Origin: Candidatus Latescibacterota bacterium
GTDB taxonomy: Bacteria > Latescibacterota > UBA2968 > GCA-2709665
DNA: 5,605 nt
Direction: 5' to 3'
Assembly: GCA_030746455.1 (NCBI GenBank)
Contig: JASLMQ010000326.1
Coordinates: forward strand, 1-5,605
This document shows, piece by piece, positions 1 through 5,086 of the stretch; position 1 is the first letter of the stretch, and each line of letters starts with the position of its first letter. Under the pieces are notes generated by a model. The model had not been told where the DNA came from, made no database searches, and saw nothing but the letters and a program-made list of their open reading frames with translations. The translations under genes and the position numbers were made by a program.

Positions 1-277
1 TGTTGATGAATAGGTTGCCCGCAAATCCATACCGGCTCAACACATCGTGGATACCAAGGCGCATCGATTTGACGGGATGGTCGAAGTCGAACATGATTGG
101 GCGATCGGGTAGCCCACCCGAGCCGCTGCGCCAGGCCTCCAGGACATCGTAGTCTATTGACTCGAACCCCATCTCCCTCGCGACTCGGACCAGGGCGTCG
201 AAGTGATCCTCGGTGAGCGGGTAGTTGCCCTTGGGATTGATACCGTGACACATGGTGATGGGGATTCGGGTCTGCAT
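1..277 (-). CDS. Polysaccharide deacetylase-like (NodB-homology) protein, N-terminal part, cut by window edge
   Basis: I translated this frame by hand: 92 complete codons are open from an ATG at 277 to the left edge, so the C-terminal part is missing. The layout matches the start of carbohydrate esterase family 4 (polysaccharide deacetylase) proteins. It has an early PITMCHGI strand (residues 6-13, like the usual 'YH.I' segment), a helix with LTEDHFDALV (21-30), then MGFESIDYDVLEAW (36-49), LPDRP (56-60), and the motif-1 position MFDFDHP (62-68). That is followed by SRYGFAGNLFIN (81-92), which matches the usual 'kyGfkaT.Fi' segment. Family members remove N- or O-acetyl groups from glycans, using an Asp base and a metal held by Asp and two His. 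Here the usual TFDDG reads DFDHP: the likely catalytic-base Asp (D66) is kept, but the following metal-binding Asp is His (H67). The two downstream metal His lie outside the window, so activity cannot be judged. No signal peptide is visible. A GAAGG lies 10 nt before the ATG. Family assignment is fairly sure; substrate unknown. Confidence 0.75.
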   Translation of the reverse strand, partial: MQTRIPITMCHGINPKGNYPLTEDHFDALVRVAREMGFESIDYDVLEAWRSGSGGLPDRPIMFDFDHPVKSMRLGIHDVLSRYGFAGNLFIN

Positions 278-287
278 AGGATCGCTG

Positions 288-292
288 CCTTC
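288..292 (-). promoter_or_regulatory. Ribosome binding site for the deacetylase-like gene
   Basis: On the minus strand GAAGG sits 10 nt upstream of the ATG at 277-275. It is the only purine-rich Shine-Dalgarno-like string near this start and supports the ATG choice. The 47-base gap to the receiver-domain stop shows no convincing hairpin terminator, so readthrough from upstream is plausible. Confidence 0.45.
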
Positions 293-324
293 GGAAGAGA
301 GGGATGATTCCAGCACGGTCGAGC

Positions 325-684
325 TCACTTGCACCGGCCGATCGCGTTCCAAAGCTCGGTGATGGTGGCCGGCTTCCTGAGTGTGGCCACCACATTGAGG
401 CCCATGTCCCGGACCCGCTGGGTGACCACTTCTTCGGGGTAATAGCCCGTGAGCATGATCACCTGCACATCCGGCTTCTGCTTCTGCATCTCCGCGATGC
501 TGTCGAACCCGCTCATGTTGGGCATGTGCAGGTCCATCACGACCACGTCGTGGCCACCGCGGGCGAACTCGGCGAACGCCTCACGACCATCGCGCGCTGT
601 TGTCACCTCGTGCCCGCAGCCCTCGAGCATCTCGAGGTAGAGCTCGAGGATTTCGGGTTCGTCATCGGCCAGCAGAACTCTCAT
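325..684 (-). CDS. Stand-alone response regulator receiver domain protein (CheY-like)
   Basis: This is a single receiver (REC) domain of about 119 residues with no output domain. Numbering from the ATG at 684, it starts MRVLLADDEPEILELY. The acidic pair is D7/D8, the phospho-acceptor is D51 in VVVMDLHMPNMSG, the switch Thr is T79 in VIMLTGY, and the invariant Lys is K104 in LRKPA. All residues needed for phosphotransfer are therefore present. The frame is open to an ATG at 717, directly after the stop of the upstream gene, which would add 11 residues (MTRRKDSEGRP). I prefer 684: AGAGGGG lies 6 nt before it, the domain starts exactly there, and the 717 ATG has no good Shine-Dalgarno. Such proteins take phosphate from a histidine kinase and act by protein-protein contact, or relay it onward. 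No kinase or DNA-binding partner is in the window. Its position inside a metabolic gene run is unusual. Domain call is very secure; the pathway is unknown. Confidence 0.93.
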   Translation of the reverse strand: MRVLLADDEPEILELYLEMLEGCGHEVTTARDGREAFAEFARGGHDVVVMDLHMPNMSGFDSIAEMQKQKPDVQVIMLTGYYPEEVVTQRVRDMGLNVVATLRKPATITELWNAIGRCK

Positions 685-690
685 AGGGCG

Positions 691-697
691 CCCCTCT
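691..697 (-). promoter_or_regulatory. Ribosome binding site deciding the receiver-protein start
   Basis: AGAGGGG on the minus strand is 6 nt upstream of the ATG at 684-682, which begins the canonical receiver fold. The alternative in-frame ATG at 717-715 directly follows the preceding TAG and lacks a comparable purine run. The site therefore favours the 119-residue form, although re-initiation at 717 after termination cannot be excluded. Confidence 0.55.
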
Positions 698-717
698 GAA
701 TCCTTCCGACGAGTCAT

Positions 718-1917
718 CTACACCCGATCGCCAGACATCGGCCTATCGGGTAGGATCCTCAACTCGTCCGGCGGTGTAACAGACACCTCTTCGGGCGTCC
801 CGAGTGCGGCCGTTTGAGGACACCAATCGTAAGGATAGCGGTAGGACCGTGGACCGGCACCGACGAACTCCCACACCGTTTCACAGTCGGGCGTGACCTC
901 GAAGACGCGTCGCGCGGTGGACTCGCAGATCAGGGTGTTGCCGTTCATCAACCGCTGTGCGCTGCTCGTATAGGTGGCGTGGAAGTTGAGCCCACCGTTG
1001 TAGGCCCAAACGAGCTCCTTGGTGGCCGGGTTGATCTCCAGGATGTAGCTCATGCCGGCGTGACCGAGGTCGTTCCACGGTGACGCCCCGTTGTCGAATA
1101 TGAGGATGTTGCCGGCCCCCGGCCGTCCCTTCGGGATCATATGGGGCTCGTGCTGGCCCGAAAGTCCGCCGAAGTAGTCGCCGCTGTACTCCCAGACGAT
1201 GTCGCCGGTCTCCCGGTCGATGATGTAGGCCGTGTCGAGCTGGCGCGGGCTGATGATGACGTTGCCAGGCCTGAAGCGCTCGTCGCCACCGTCGTACCAC
1301 CGGTTCTCAGGGATATCGCGCACCGTGTTGACGTGGGTCCAGTCCACCACTGTGCTGTTGTCCGGCCCGGCGTGCCATCCGGGACTCGCCAGCAGGCGAT
1401 AGTGGTTGATGTCCAGGTGGCCGTGGCTGTGCCATTGCCACACGACGTCGCCATCCGGGTCGACTTCCAGGATCGTGTCGCCACAGATGGTCTGGTTCTG
1501 CCAAAGAGGATTACGGACCTCCTTGAGGTACTCGTCAGGAACGGCCTCCCGGCAGATCAGAAGGGTGTTGCCGTTCTCTTTGCGCCAGACGTCGTGGTGC
1601 GGCCCCATCCAGCGCTCGTGCGGGATCTTGCCTTCGGGTATGTAGCGCCATACGAGGTTGCCGTCCCAATCGTACTCGTCCACGCACCCGTCTGTGGACG
1701 TCATTCCGCCACGCGAGACCAGCACGTTGCCAGTGGCCAGCAGGTGGGCCCGGTCCGTGCCGTGATCGTGGATGGACGTGTCCAGGTCCCACGTGTTCAC
1801 GGTGCGGCCGTTCATGTCGATCAGCTTGAGGAGCATCTTTCGGAAGATGATCGTGTAGCCGTTGCTGCACCGTTCAGGCTGGTAGAGCGTCGTTCCGATG
1901 GGATAGACGGTTCGCAT
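718..1917 (-). CDS. Arylsulfotransferase (ASST)-like beta-propeller protein, no signal peptide
   Basis: This 399-residue protein is of the arylsulfotransferase/ASST type. These six-bladed propellers typically move sulfuryl groups between phenolic or other acceptors without PAPS, in the periplasm. The blade repeat is visible six times as a 'W-aromatic' strand (VNTWDLD 40-46, LVWRY 88-92, VVWQW 158-162, IVWEY 240-244, LVWAY 302-306, TVWEF 347-351). It alternates with 'GN-hydrophobic' strands (GNVLVS 63-68, GNTLLI 116-121, GNVIIS 218-223, GNILIF 269-274, GNTLIC 326-331). Candidate active-site residues by motif match to E. coli AssT are H107/H108 in GPHHD, H195 and N197 in DWTHVN, R225 in ISPRQ, and H256 in GQHEPH followed by FDNG (274-277). 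The QH histidine would be the transiently sulfated one; this mapping is my inference. The N-terminus (MRTVYPIGTTLYQ) has no signal peptide or membrane segment, which is odd for the family. An AGAGGA lies 9 nt before the ATG. The start is 21 bases after the dehydrogenase stop. It could instead be a non-catalytic or differently acting propeller. Fold is secure; activity is uncertain. Confidence 0.85.
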   Translation of the reverse strand: MRTVYPIGTTLYQPERCSNGYTIIFRKMLLKLIDMNGRTVNTWDLDTSIHDHGTDRAHLLATGNVLVSRGGMTSTDGCVDEYDWDGNLVWRYIPEGKIPHERWMGPHHDVWRKENGNTLLICREAVPDEYLKEVRNPLWQNQTICGDTILEVDPDGDVVWQWHSHGHLDINHYRLLASPGWHAGPDNSTVVDWTHVNTVRDIPENRWYDGGDERFRPGNVIISPRQLDTAYIIDRETGDIVWEYSGDYFGGLSGQHEPHMIPKGRPGAGNILIFDNGASPWNDLGHAGMSYILEINPATKELVWAYNGGLNFHATYTSSAQRLMNGNTLICESTARRVFEVTPDCETVWEFVGAGPRSYRYPYDWCPQTAALGTPEEVSVTPPDELRILPDRPMSGDRV

Positions 1918-1926
1918 CTCGCGTTG

Positions 1927-1932
1927 TCCTCT
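1927..1932 (-). promoter_or_regulatory. Ribosome binding site for the ASST-like gene
   Basis: AGAGGA on the minus strand is 9 nt before the ATG at 1917-1915. It fixes this start and so argues that the lack of a signal peptide is real. The site fills the short gap after the dehydrogenase TGA at 1941-1939, leaving no room for a separate promoter there. Confidence 0.55.
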
Positions 1933-1938
1933 AGCGGA

Positions 1939-3024
1939 TCACTGCTTCCACAGATCTATGGGCTTGTCCACCTGCCGCGGCTCGTAGGGCCAGGTGATCT
2001 TGCGGCCCTCGGCTGCGGACTGGTAGGCCGCACAGATGATCTTGAGCACCTCGCGCCCGTCCTCCCCCGTCACCAGGGGCGTGGCCTTGCCCTGGATGCA
2101 GTCGACGAAGTGCTGGATCTCCTGGGGAAATCCGTAGTTCCACACCTCCTCGAACATGGTGAACGTCCAGCCCTTAGTGCTCTCGGCCTTCTCGACAGCG
2201 TACCCGTACCCGACGTCGCTGTAGGTGGTGAGGGCGTTGCCGCGAAGGAGGTCAGCGCGGGTGTGCCCGAGAGAGCCGTAGATCTCGCACCGGTCGTCCA
2301 CGCCGCCGGGCTTGGCCCAGGAGTTCTCGGCCACGGCGACCCGGTCGCCCTCGTACTCCACGATGCACAGGGAGTGGTCCTCACCCTGGGTCTTGTCGCC
2401 GTGGACATAGGTACCGAGCACGGCTGTCACGCTCTTGACCTTGGGCTTGCCAAGTACCCACCGGGCGTACTCGATGGAGTGGCATCCCATGTCCAGAAGA
2501 ACGCCGCCTCCCGAGCGCTCGACGTCCCAGAACCATGGCTCGTGGGGGCCGTAGTGCTCTTCCCACTGCTTGACGAGGTATACGTCTCCCAGCGCGCCCT
2601 CCTCCACGAGCTGCCTGGCGCGGACGTACTTGGGCGCAAAGAGGAGCTCCTCGGCATACAGGAGAAGTAGCCCCTGCACCTGGCAGATGTCGATCATCCG
2701 ATCGGCCTCTTCCAGCGTCCTGCAGAGGGGCTTCTCGCAGATCACGTGCTTGCCGGCGGCGGCCGCATCCAGGGCTGCCTGGCAGTGGAGGTCGTTCGGA
2801 AGGCCAAGGGTAACCACATCGATGTCATTGACGGCCAGGAGCTCCCGGTAGTCCTCGAAGGCCTGGGGAATGCCCCGCTCCCCGGCGAAGTGTGCCGCCT
2901 TGCCCGGGGTGGGGGAGGCCACGGCCACGACCTCGGCCTCAGGGACGAACTGGCTGATGGCGTGGGCGTGGATGTCGGCGACGAAGCCCGATCCGATGAG
3001 GCCAACTTTGACGGTCTCGCTCAT
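1939..3024 (-). CDS. Gfo/Idh/MocA family NAD(P)-dependent oxidoreductase
   Basis: This is a complete two-domain sugar/cyclitol dehydrogenase of 361 residues, normal for the family. Numbering from the ATG at 3024, residues 4 to about 120 form the Rossmann domain, with dinucleotide motif VGLIGSGFVADIHA (G8, G11, G13). It continues to VVTLGLPNDLHCQAAL and the family signature EKPL (97-100), whose Lys is a conserved active-site residue. The C-terminal alpha/beta domain carries GGGVLLDMGCHSIE, giving the conserved D178-x3-H182 pair that usually supplies proton-transfer residues. These enzymes oxidise or reduce a hydroxyl/keto group of a sugar, sugar acid, inositol or nucleotide sugar. The substrate cannot be read here. 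A GTG at 3036 would add four residues, but GGAGG directly precedes the ATG at 3024 (5 nt spacing) and overlaps that GTG, so the ATG is preferred. It lies 21 bases after the metallophosphoesterase stop. With the TIM-barrel isomerase two genes upstream, it resembles dehydrogenase/isomerase pairs of cyclitol and keto-sugar pathways. No odd or missing key residues seen. Confidence 0.95.
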   Translation of the reverse strand: MSETVKVGLIGSGFVADIHAHAISQFVPEAEVVAVASPTPGKAAHFAGERGIPQAFEDYRELLAVNDIDVVTLGLPNDLHCQAALDAAAAGKHVICEKPLCRTLEEADRMIDICQVQGLLLLYAEELLFAPKYVRARQLVEEGALGDVYLVKQWEEHYGPHEPWFWDVERSGGGVLLDMGCHSIEYARWVLGKPKVKSVTAVLGTYVHGDKTQGEDHSLCIVEYEGDRVAVAENSWAKPGGVDDRCEIYGSLGHTRADLLRGNALTTYSDVGYGYAVEKAESTKGWTFTMFEEVWNYGFPQEIQHFVDCIQGKATPLVTGEDGREVLKIICAAYQSAAEGRKITWPYEPRQVDKPIDLWKQ

Positions 3025-3029
3025 GTGCG

Positions 3030-3034
3030 CCTCC
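3030..3034 (-). promoter_or_regulatory. Ribosome binding site deciding the dehydrogenase start
   Basis: GGAGG on the minus strand, 5 nt upstream of the ATG at 3024-3022. It overlaps the alternative in-frame GTG (3036-3034), which itself has no Shine-Dalgarno upstream. This favours the shorter 361-residue protein over the 365-residue version. Confidence 0.65.
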
Positions 3035-3045
3035 ACGAAACGTGC

Positions 3046-3798
3046 TTAACGTTGAGTGCGAGATGCGTCCCCGAGCTTGCTTTCGACGGGCCGGTACTCT
3101 CGAGACCACTCGGCATCGAAGCCCGTGCGCAAGAACCGGATCCAGCGCTGAGTGTAGGAGTACTCAAGGCCGATCGCCCGAACGTCCGCGACGGTCCTCT
3201 CGACGTCATAGGCGACGAAGTGGAAGGTCAGATGCCCGTCGCACTCGATGGCGTAACCCGCACGGGGATCGCCGTTGCGGGGCTGACCGACCGGCGGAAC
3301 GCAGATGAACCTGCGGTCGCAAATGGTGCGGTCGATCGGACGATGCGAGTGCCCGAAGATCACAAGATGGCCCGACACCGATTCGAGATGCCCCACCAGG
3401 ACGGGGTCCGGCATTGCGGGGTGAAGGTAGACGGCACCGGCTGGGTTGTGAAGCACCGTGGCCTCCCGGCCGCAGGAACGGATGGCCAGCTGCTTTGGCA
3501 GACCCTCCAAGAGCGATTGCTGAGACCCTTCGAGCCGGTCGAACGACCACTCGTCCCAGACGATTTGGTCCGAACCACCACGCGAGCTTTCGCCCGCCGA
3601 GAGAACCGCGGCGTCATGGTTGCCCAGAACCGCTGATGGACGGAGGCCTTCCAGCAGGTTGATGCATTCGGAAGGGTGGGGTCCGCACCCGACGATATCA
3701 CCGAGGAACAGGACCTCATCACACGATCCGGCATCCCGGAGTACGGCTTCGAAGGCCGGCAGGTTCGCGTGTACGTCCGCGATCCAGAGGCGTCTCAT
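3046..3798 (-). CDS. Calcineurin-like metallophosphoesterase (YfcE/Metallophos_2 type)
   Basis: This 250-residue protein has the full set of metal-binding motifs of the calcineurin-like superfamily. They are DVHAN (D8, H10), LGDIVGCGP (D34), GNHD (N60, H61), a single His in VLHNP (H117), and FGHSHRP (H150, H152). These hold two metal ions that hydrolyse phosphomono- or diesters. The motif spacing and the 'D-x-H-x-N' start fit the compact YfcE/MJ0936-like branch, whose physiological substrates are mostly unknown. The last 50 residues or so (from VAYDVERTVADVRAIGLEYS, 196-215) form a helical tail that is common in this subgroup. No signal peptide or membrane segment is present, so it should be cytosolic. 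Its ATG overlaps the upstream isomerase stop by four bases (ATGA), which suggests translational coupling; a G-rich string precedes the start inside the isomerase gene. Context suggests it could dephosphorylate a sugar phosphate in the same pathway, but this is inference. Confidence 0.92.
   Translation of the reverse strand: MRRLWIADVHANLPAFEAVLRDAGSCDEVLFLGDIVGCGPHPSECINLLEGLRPSAVLGNHDAAVLSAGESSRGGSDQIVWDEWSFDRLEGSQQSLLEGLPKQLAIRSCGREATVLHNPAGAVYLHPAMPDPVLVGHLESVSGHLVIFGHSHRPIDRTICDRRFICVPPVGQPRNGDPRAGYAIECDGHLTFHFVAYDVERTVADVRAIGLEYSYTQRWIRFLRTGFDAEWSREYRPVESKLGDASRTQR
3795..3798 (-). other. ATGA stop/start overlap coupling isomerase and phosphoesterase
   Basis: On the minus strand ATGA holds the ATG of the metallophosphoesterase (3798-3796) and the TGA of the isomerase (3797-3795). 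This is the classic four-base overlap associated with termination-reinitiation, and it implies that the two proteins are made from one message in similar amounts. Confidence 0.85.
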
Positions 3799-4601
3799 CC
3801 GGGCCCCATCCCCCCCGCATCAACACCCTTGCGAACGAAGCTTGCACTGCGCAGGATACCCTCGGGCGAGACGCGATCGGGATTCATCTCGAGCGTCGCG
3901 CCAGATCGATAGTCTATGGCTCGAAGTGAGGCGACGATCTCGTCGAACGGGACCATCCCCGTGCCGATCTCGATGTGATCCACCTCGCCATCGACGTCGT
4001 GCAGATGGAGGTGGAAGAGCGCATCACCGATCTGTTGCACGAGCTGGCCGATGCCGCCGACACTTGAGAGGTACACGAGACCCTCACCGAGGTACATGTG
4101 GCCGACGTCGAGTGTGATGCCGACATTGGACAGGCCCCAATCGCTGACGGCATCGAAGCCGTCGGTGATCTCGAGGCCAACACGCGTCTGGGTCCGAAGC
4201 GCCTTGGCGTTGATCTGTTCCAGCGTATGACGCCACGCGTCAGAGCTGAAGTCTGCGCTGGAGAGCCGGGCGTGGACCGTGACGACGCCCACGCCAAGGT
4301 CGCCGGCAAACTCGAGTATGGGCCCGAGCGCGGCAATGTCATCGGTCAATGTCTCGCCGGTCAGGACGATCGAGAAGGGCGCGTGCACCTCCGCGAAGGC
4401 GAAGGCAGCGATCTCACGCCGAAGACGCTTGCGCTCTCCCGCGGTGCAGGCAGAGGGATCGATCCCGCGCCACTGGCCGGGGACTCCGGCGCTGGCGTGG
4501 AAGCCCACGCCGTCGAATCCTGCGTCGCGGGTCCAGGCCAGCTGCTCGTCGAAGTCGAGGATCTCGCCGATCCGCCAGAGCATGTTGGCGAGGGGGAGCA
4601 C
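3795..4601 (-). CDS. Sugar phosphate isomerase/epimerase, xylose isomerase-like TIM barrel
   Basis: This 268-residue single-domain protein is of the AP-endonuclease-2/xylose-isomerase-like TIM-barrel family. These are metal-dependent isomerases, epimerases, dehydratases or, rarely, endonucleases. Visible strand and metal motifs are LANMLW (4-9), AGFDGVGFH (27-35), EVHAPFS (71-77), VVTVHARL (106-113), GLEITD with E144, ITLDVGHMYL with D165/H168, FHLHLHD with H199 and H201/D202, and TLEMNPD with E238. The IGTGMVPFDEIVASL segment (212-226) is the usual 'G-x-G-x-x-x-F' loop. The four metal ligands expected for the family (Glu, Asp/His, His, Glu) are all available. The start is GTG at 4601, two bases after the FKBP stop. 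An ATG at 4583 is possible but would remove the first barrel strand, so GTG is preferred. It overlaps the phosphoesterase gene at its end. With a Gfo/Idh/MocA dehydrogenase two genes on, a role in sugar or cyclitol oxidation-isomerisation is likely, but the substrate is unknown. Confidence 0.9.
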   Translation of the reverse strand: MLPLANMLWRIGEILDFDEQLAWTRDAGFDGVGFHASAGVPGQWRGIDPSACTAGERKRLRREIAAFAFAEVHAPFSIVLTGETLTDDIAALGPILEFAGDLGVGVVTVHARLSSADFSSDAWRHTLEQINAKALRTQTRVGLEITDGFDAVSDWGLSNVGITLDVGHMYLGEGLVYLSSVGGIGQLVQQIGDALFHLHLHDVDGEVDHIEIGTGMVPFDEIVASLRAIDYRSGATLEMNPDRVSPEGILRSASFVRKGVDAGGMGPG

Positions 4602-4603
4602 GC

Positions 4604-5035
4604 CTACTTGATCTCGAGCAGCTGGACCTCGAAGACGAGGGTGGCATTCTTGGGGATGACGGGTGGATGTCCGACCGGACCGTATCCCAGCGCCGGGGGG
4701 ACCCTGAGCTGTCGGATGCCACCCACCTTCATCGACATCACGCCCTCATCCCACCCCTTGATGACGCGCCTGCGACCGATCTCGAAGCTGAAAGGCTTGT
4801 TCTTGACCGCCGAGCTGTCGAAACGCTTCCCGTTGGTCAGCCACCCTGTGTAGTGGACCGTCACCTGCTGGCCCTTGGTCGGGGTTGCCCCGTCGCCCAC
4901 CTTGATGTCGGAGTACTGAAGCCCGCTTTCCGTCTTGGTGTAGTCCGACACGGCGGTCGGCGCGGTGGTCGGCACGCCCTCGGGCGCCTCCTGAGGAGCG
5001 TCGGATCCACCGAACATGCGTCTGAGCCAGCTCAT
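4604..5035 (-). CDS. FKBP-type peptidyl-prolyl cis-trans isomerase, cytoplasmic
   Basis: This 143-residue protein has one FKBP domain (about residues 37-143) behind a short head. FKBPs speed up cis-trans turnover of X-Pro bonds during protein folding. The domain aligns without gaps to human FKBP12 with an offset of 36. All main pocket residues are conserved: Y62, F72, D73, V91, I92, W95, Y118, H123, I127 and F135. It should therefore be active and able to bind FK506/rapamycin-type ligands. The head begins MSWLRRMFGG, a short basic amphipathic stretch that might touch a membrane, then an Ala/Pro/Thr-rich linker to about residue 30. There is no cleavable signal peptide, so it is probably cytosolic. 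AAAGGA lies 6 nt before the ATG. It follows the permease gene by 51 bases and precedes the isomerase GTG by 2 bases. A link to sugar metabolism is not evident and may be only positional. The family call is essentially certain. Confidence 0.96.
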   Translation of the reverse strand: MSWLRRMFGGSDAPQEAPEGVPTTAPTAVSDYTKTESGLQYSDIKVGDGATPTKGQQVTVHYTGWLTNGKRFDSSAVKNKPFSFEIGRRRVIKGWDEGVMSMKVGGIRQLRVPPALGYGPVGHPPVIPKNATLVFEVQLLEIK

Positions 5036-5041
5036 CGATTG

Positions 5042-5047
5042 TCCTTT
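5042..5047 (-). promoter_or_regulatory. Ribosome binding site for the FKBP gene
   Basis: AAAGGA on the minus strand, 6 nt before the ATG at 5035-5033. It lies in the 51-base gap after the permease stop, the longest gap of the run. I saw no convincing -35/-10 pair or hairpin in this gap, so whether a promoter starts here is open. Confidence 0.5.
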
Positions 5048-5086
5048 CGCGAAGGTGAGAGTACAGAGATGCCTGAACCGGTGTGT

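Noticed and set aside
621..649. Perfect inverted repeat CCTCGAG-CAT-CTCGAGG plus a third CTCGAGG copy
   Set aside because: It lies inside the receiver gene and is explained by repeated Leu-Glu codons (CTC GAG) in the ELYLEMLEG helix. It is not placed as a terminator or operator.
1141..2670. Open reading frame of 509 codons on the plus strand
   Set aside because: It runs antisense across two strongly supported genes (dehydrogenase and ASST-like), is rich in Val/Leu/Asp/Gly as expected from the reverse of GC-rich coding DNA, shows no recognisable domain, and crosses the gap between the two genes. I treat it as a shadow.
3036..3053. Small inverted repeat (AACGT and ACGTT, 5-nt loop) at the phosphoesterase stop
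   Set aside because: A 5-bp stem with no following T-run is too weak for a terminator, and it falls directly before the dehydrogenase ribosome binding site in a run that otherwise looks co-transcribed.
2746..3636. Plus-strand open frame of 296 codons
   Set aside because: It is antisense to the dehydrogenase start and most of the metallophosphoesterase, both of which have complete catalytic motifs. No domain, signal peptide or convincing ribosome binding site supports it.
4098..4853. Plus-strand open frame of 251 codons
   Set aside because: It is antisense to the isomerase and FKBP genes, which are certain; the composition is that of a reverse-strand shadow and no family is recognisable.
5046..5053. 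Palindrome TTCGCGAA next to the FKBP ribosome binding site
   Set aside because: An 8-base palindrome is expected by chance at this composition, and no second copy or promoter element is visible nearby, so I do not call an operator.
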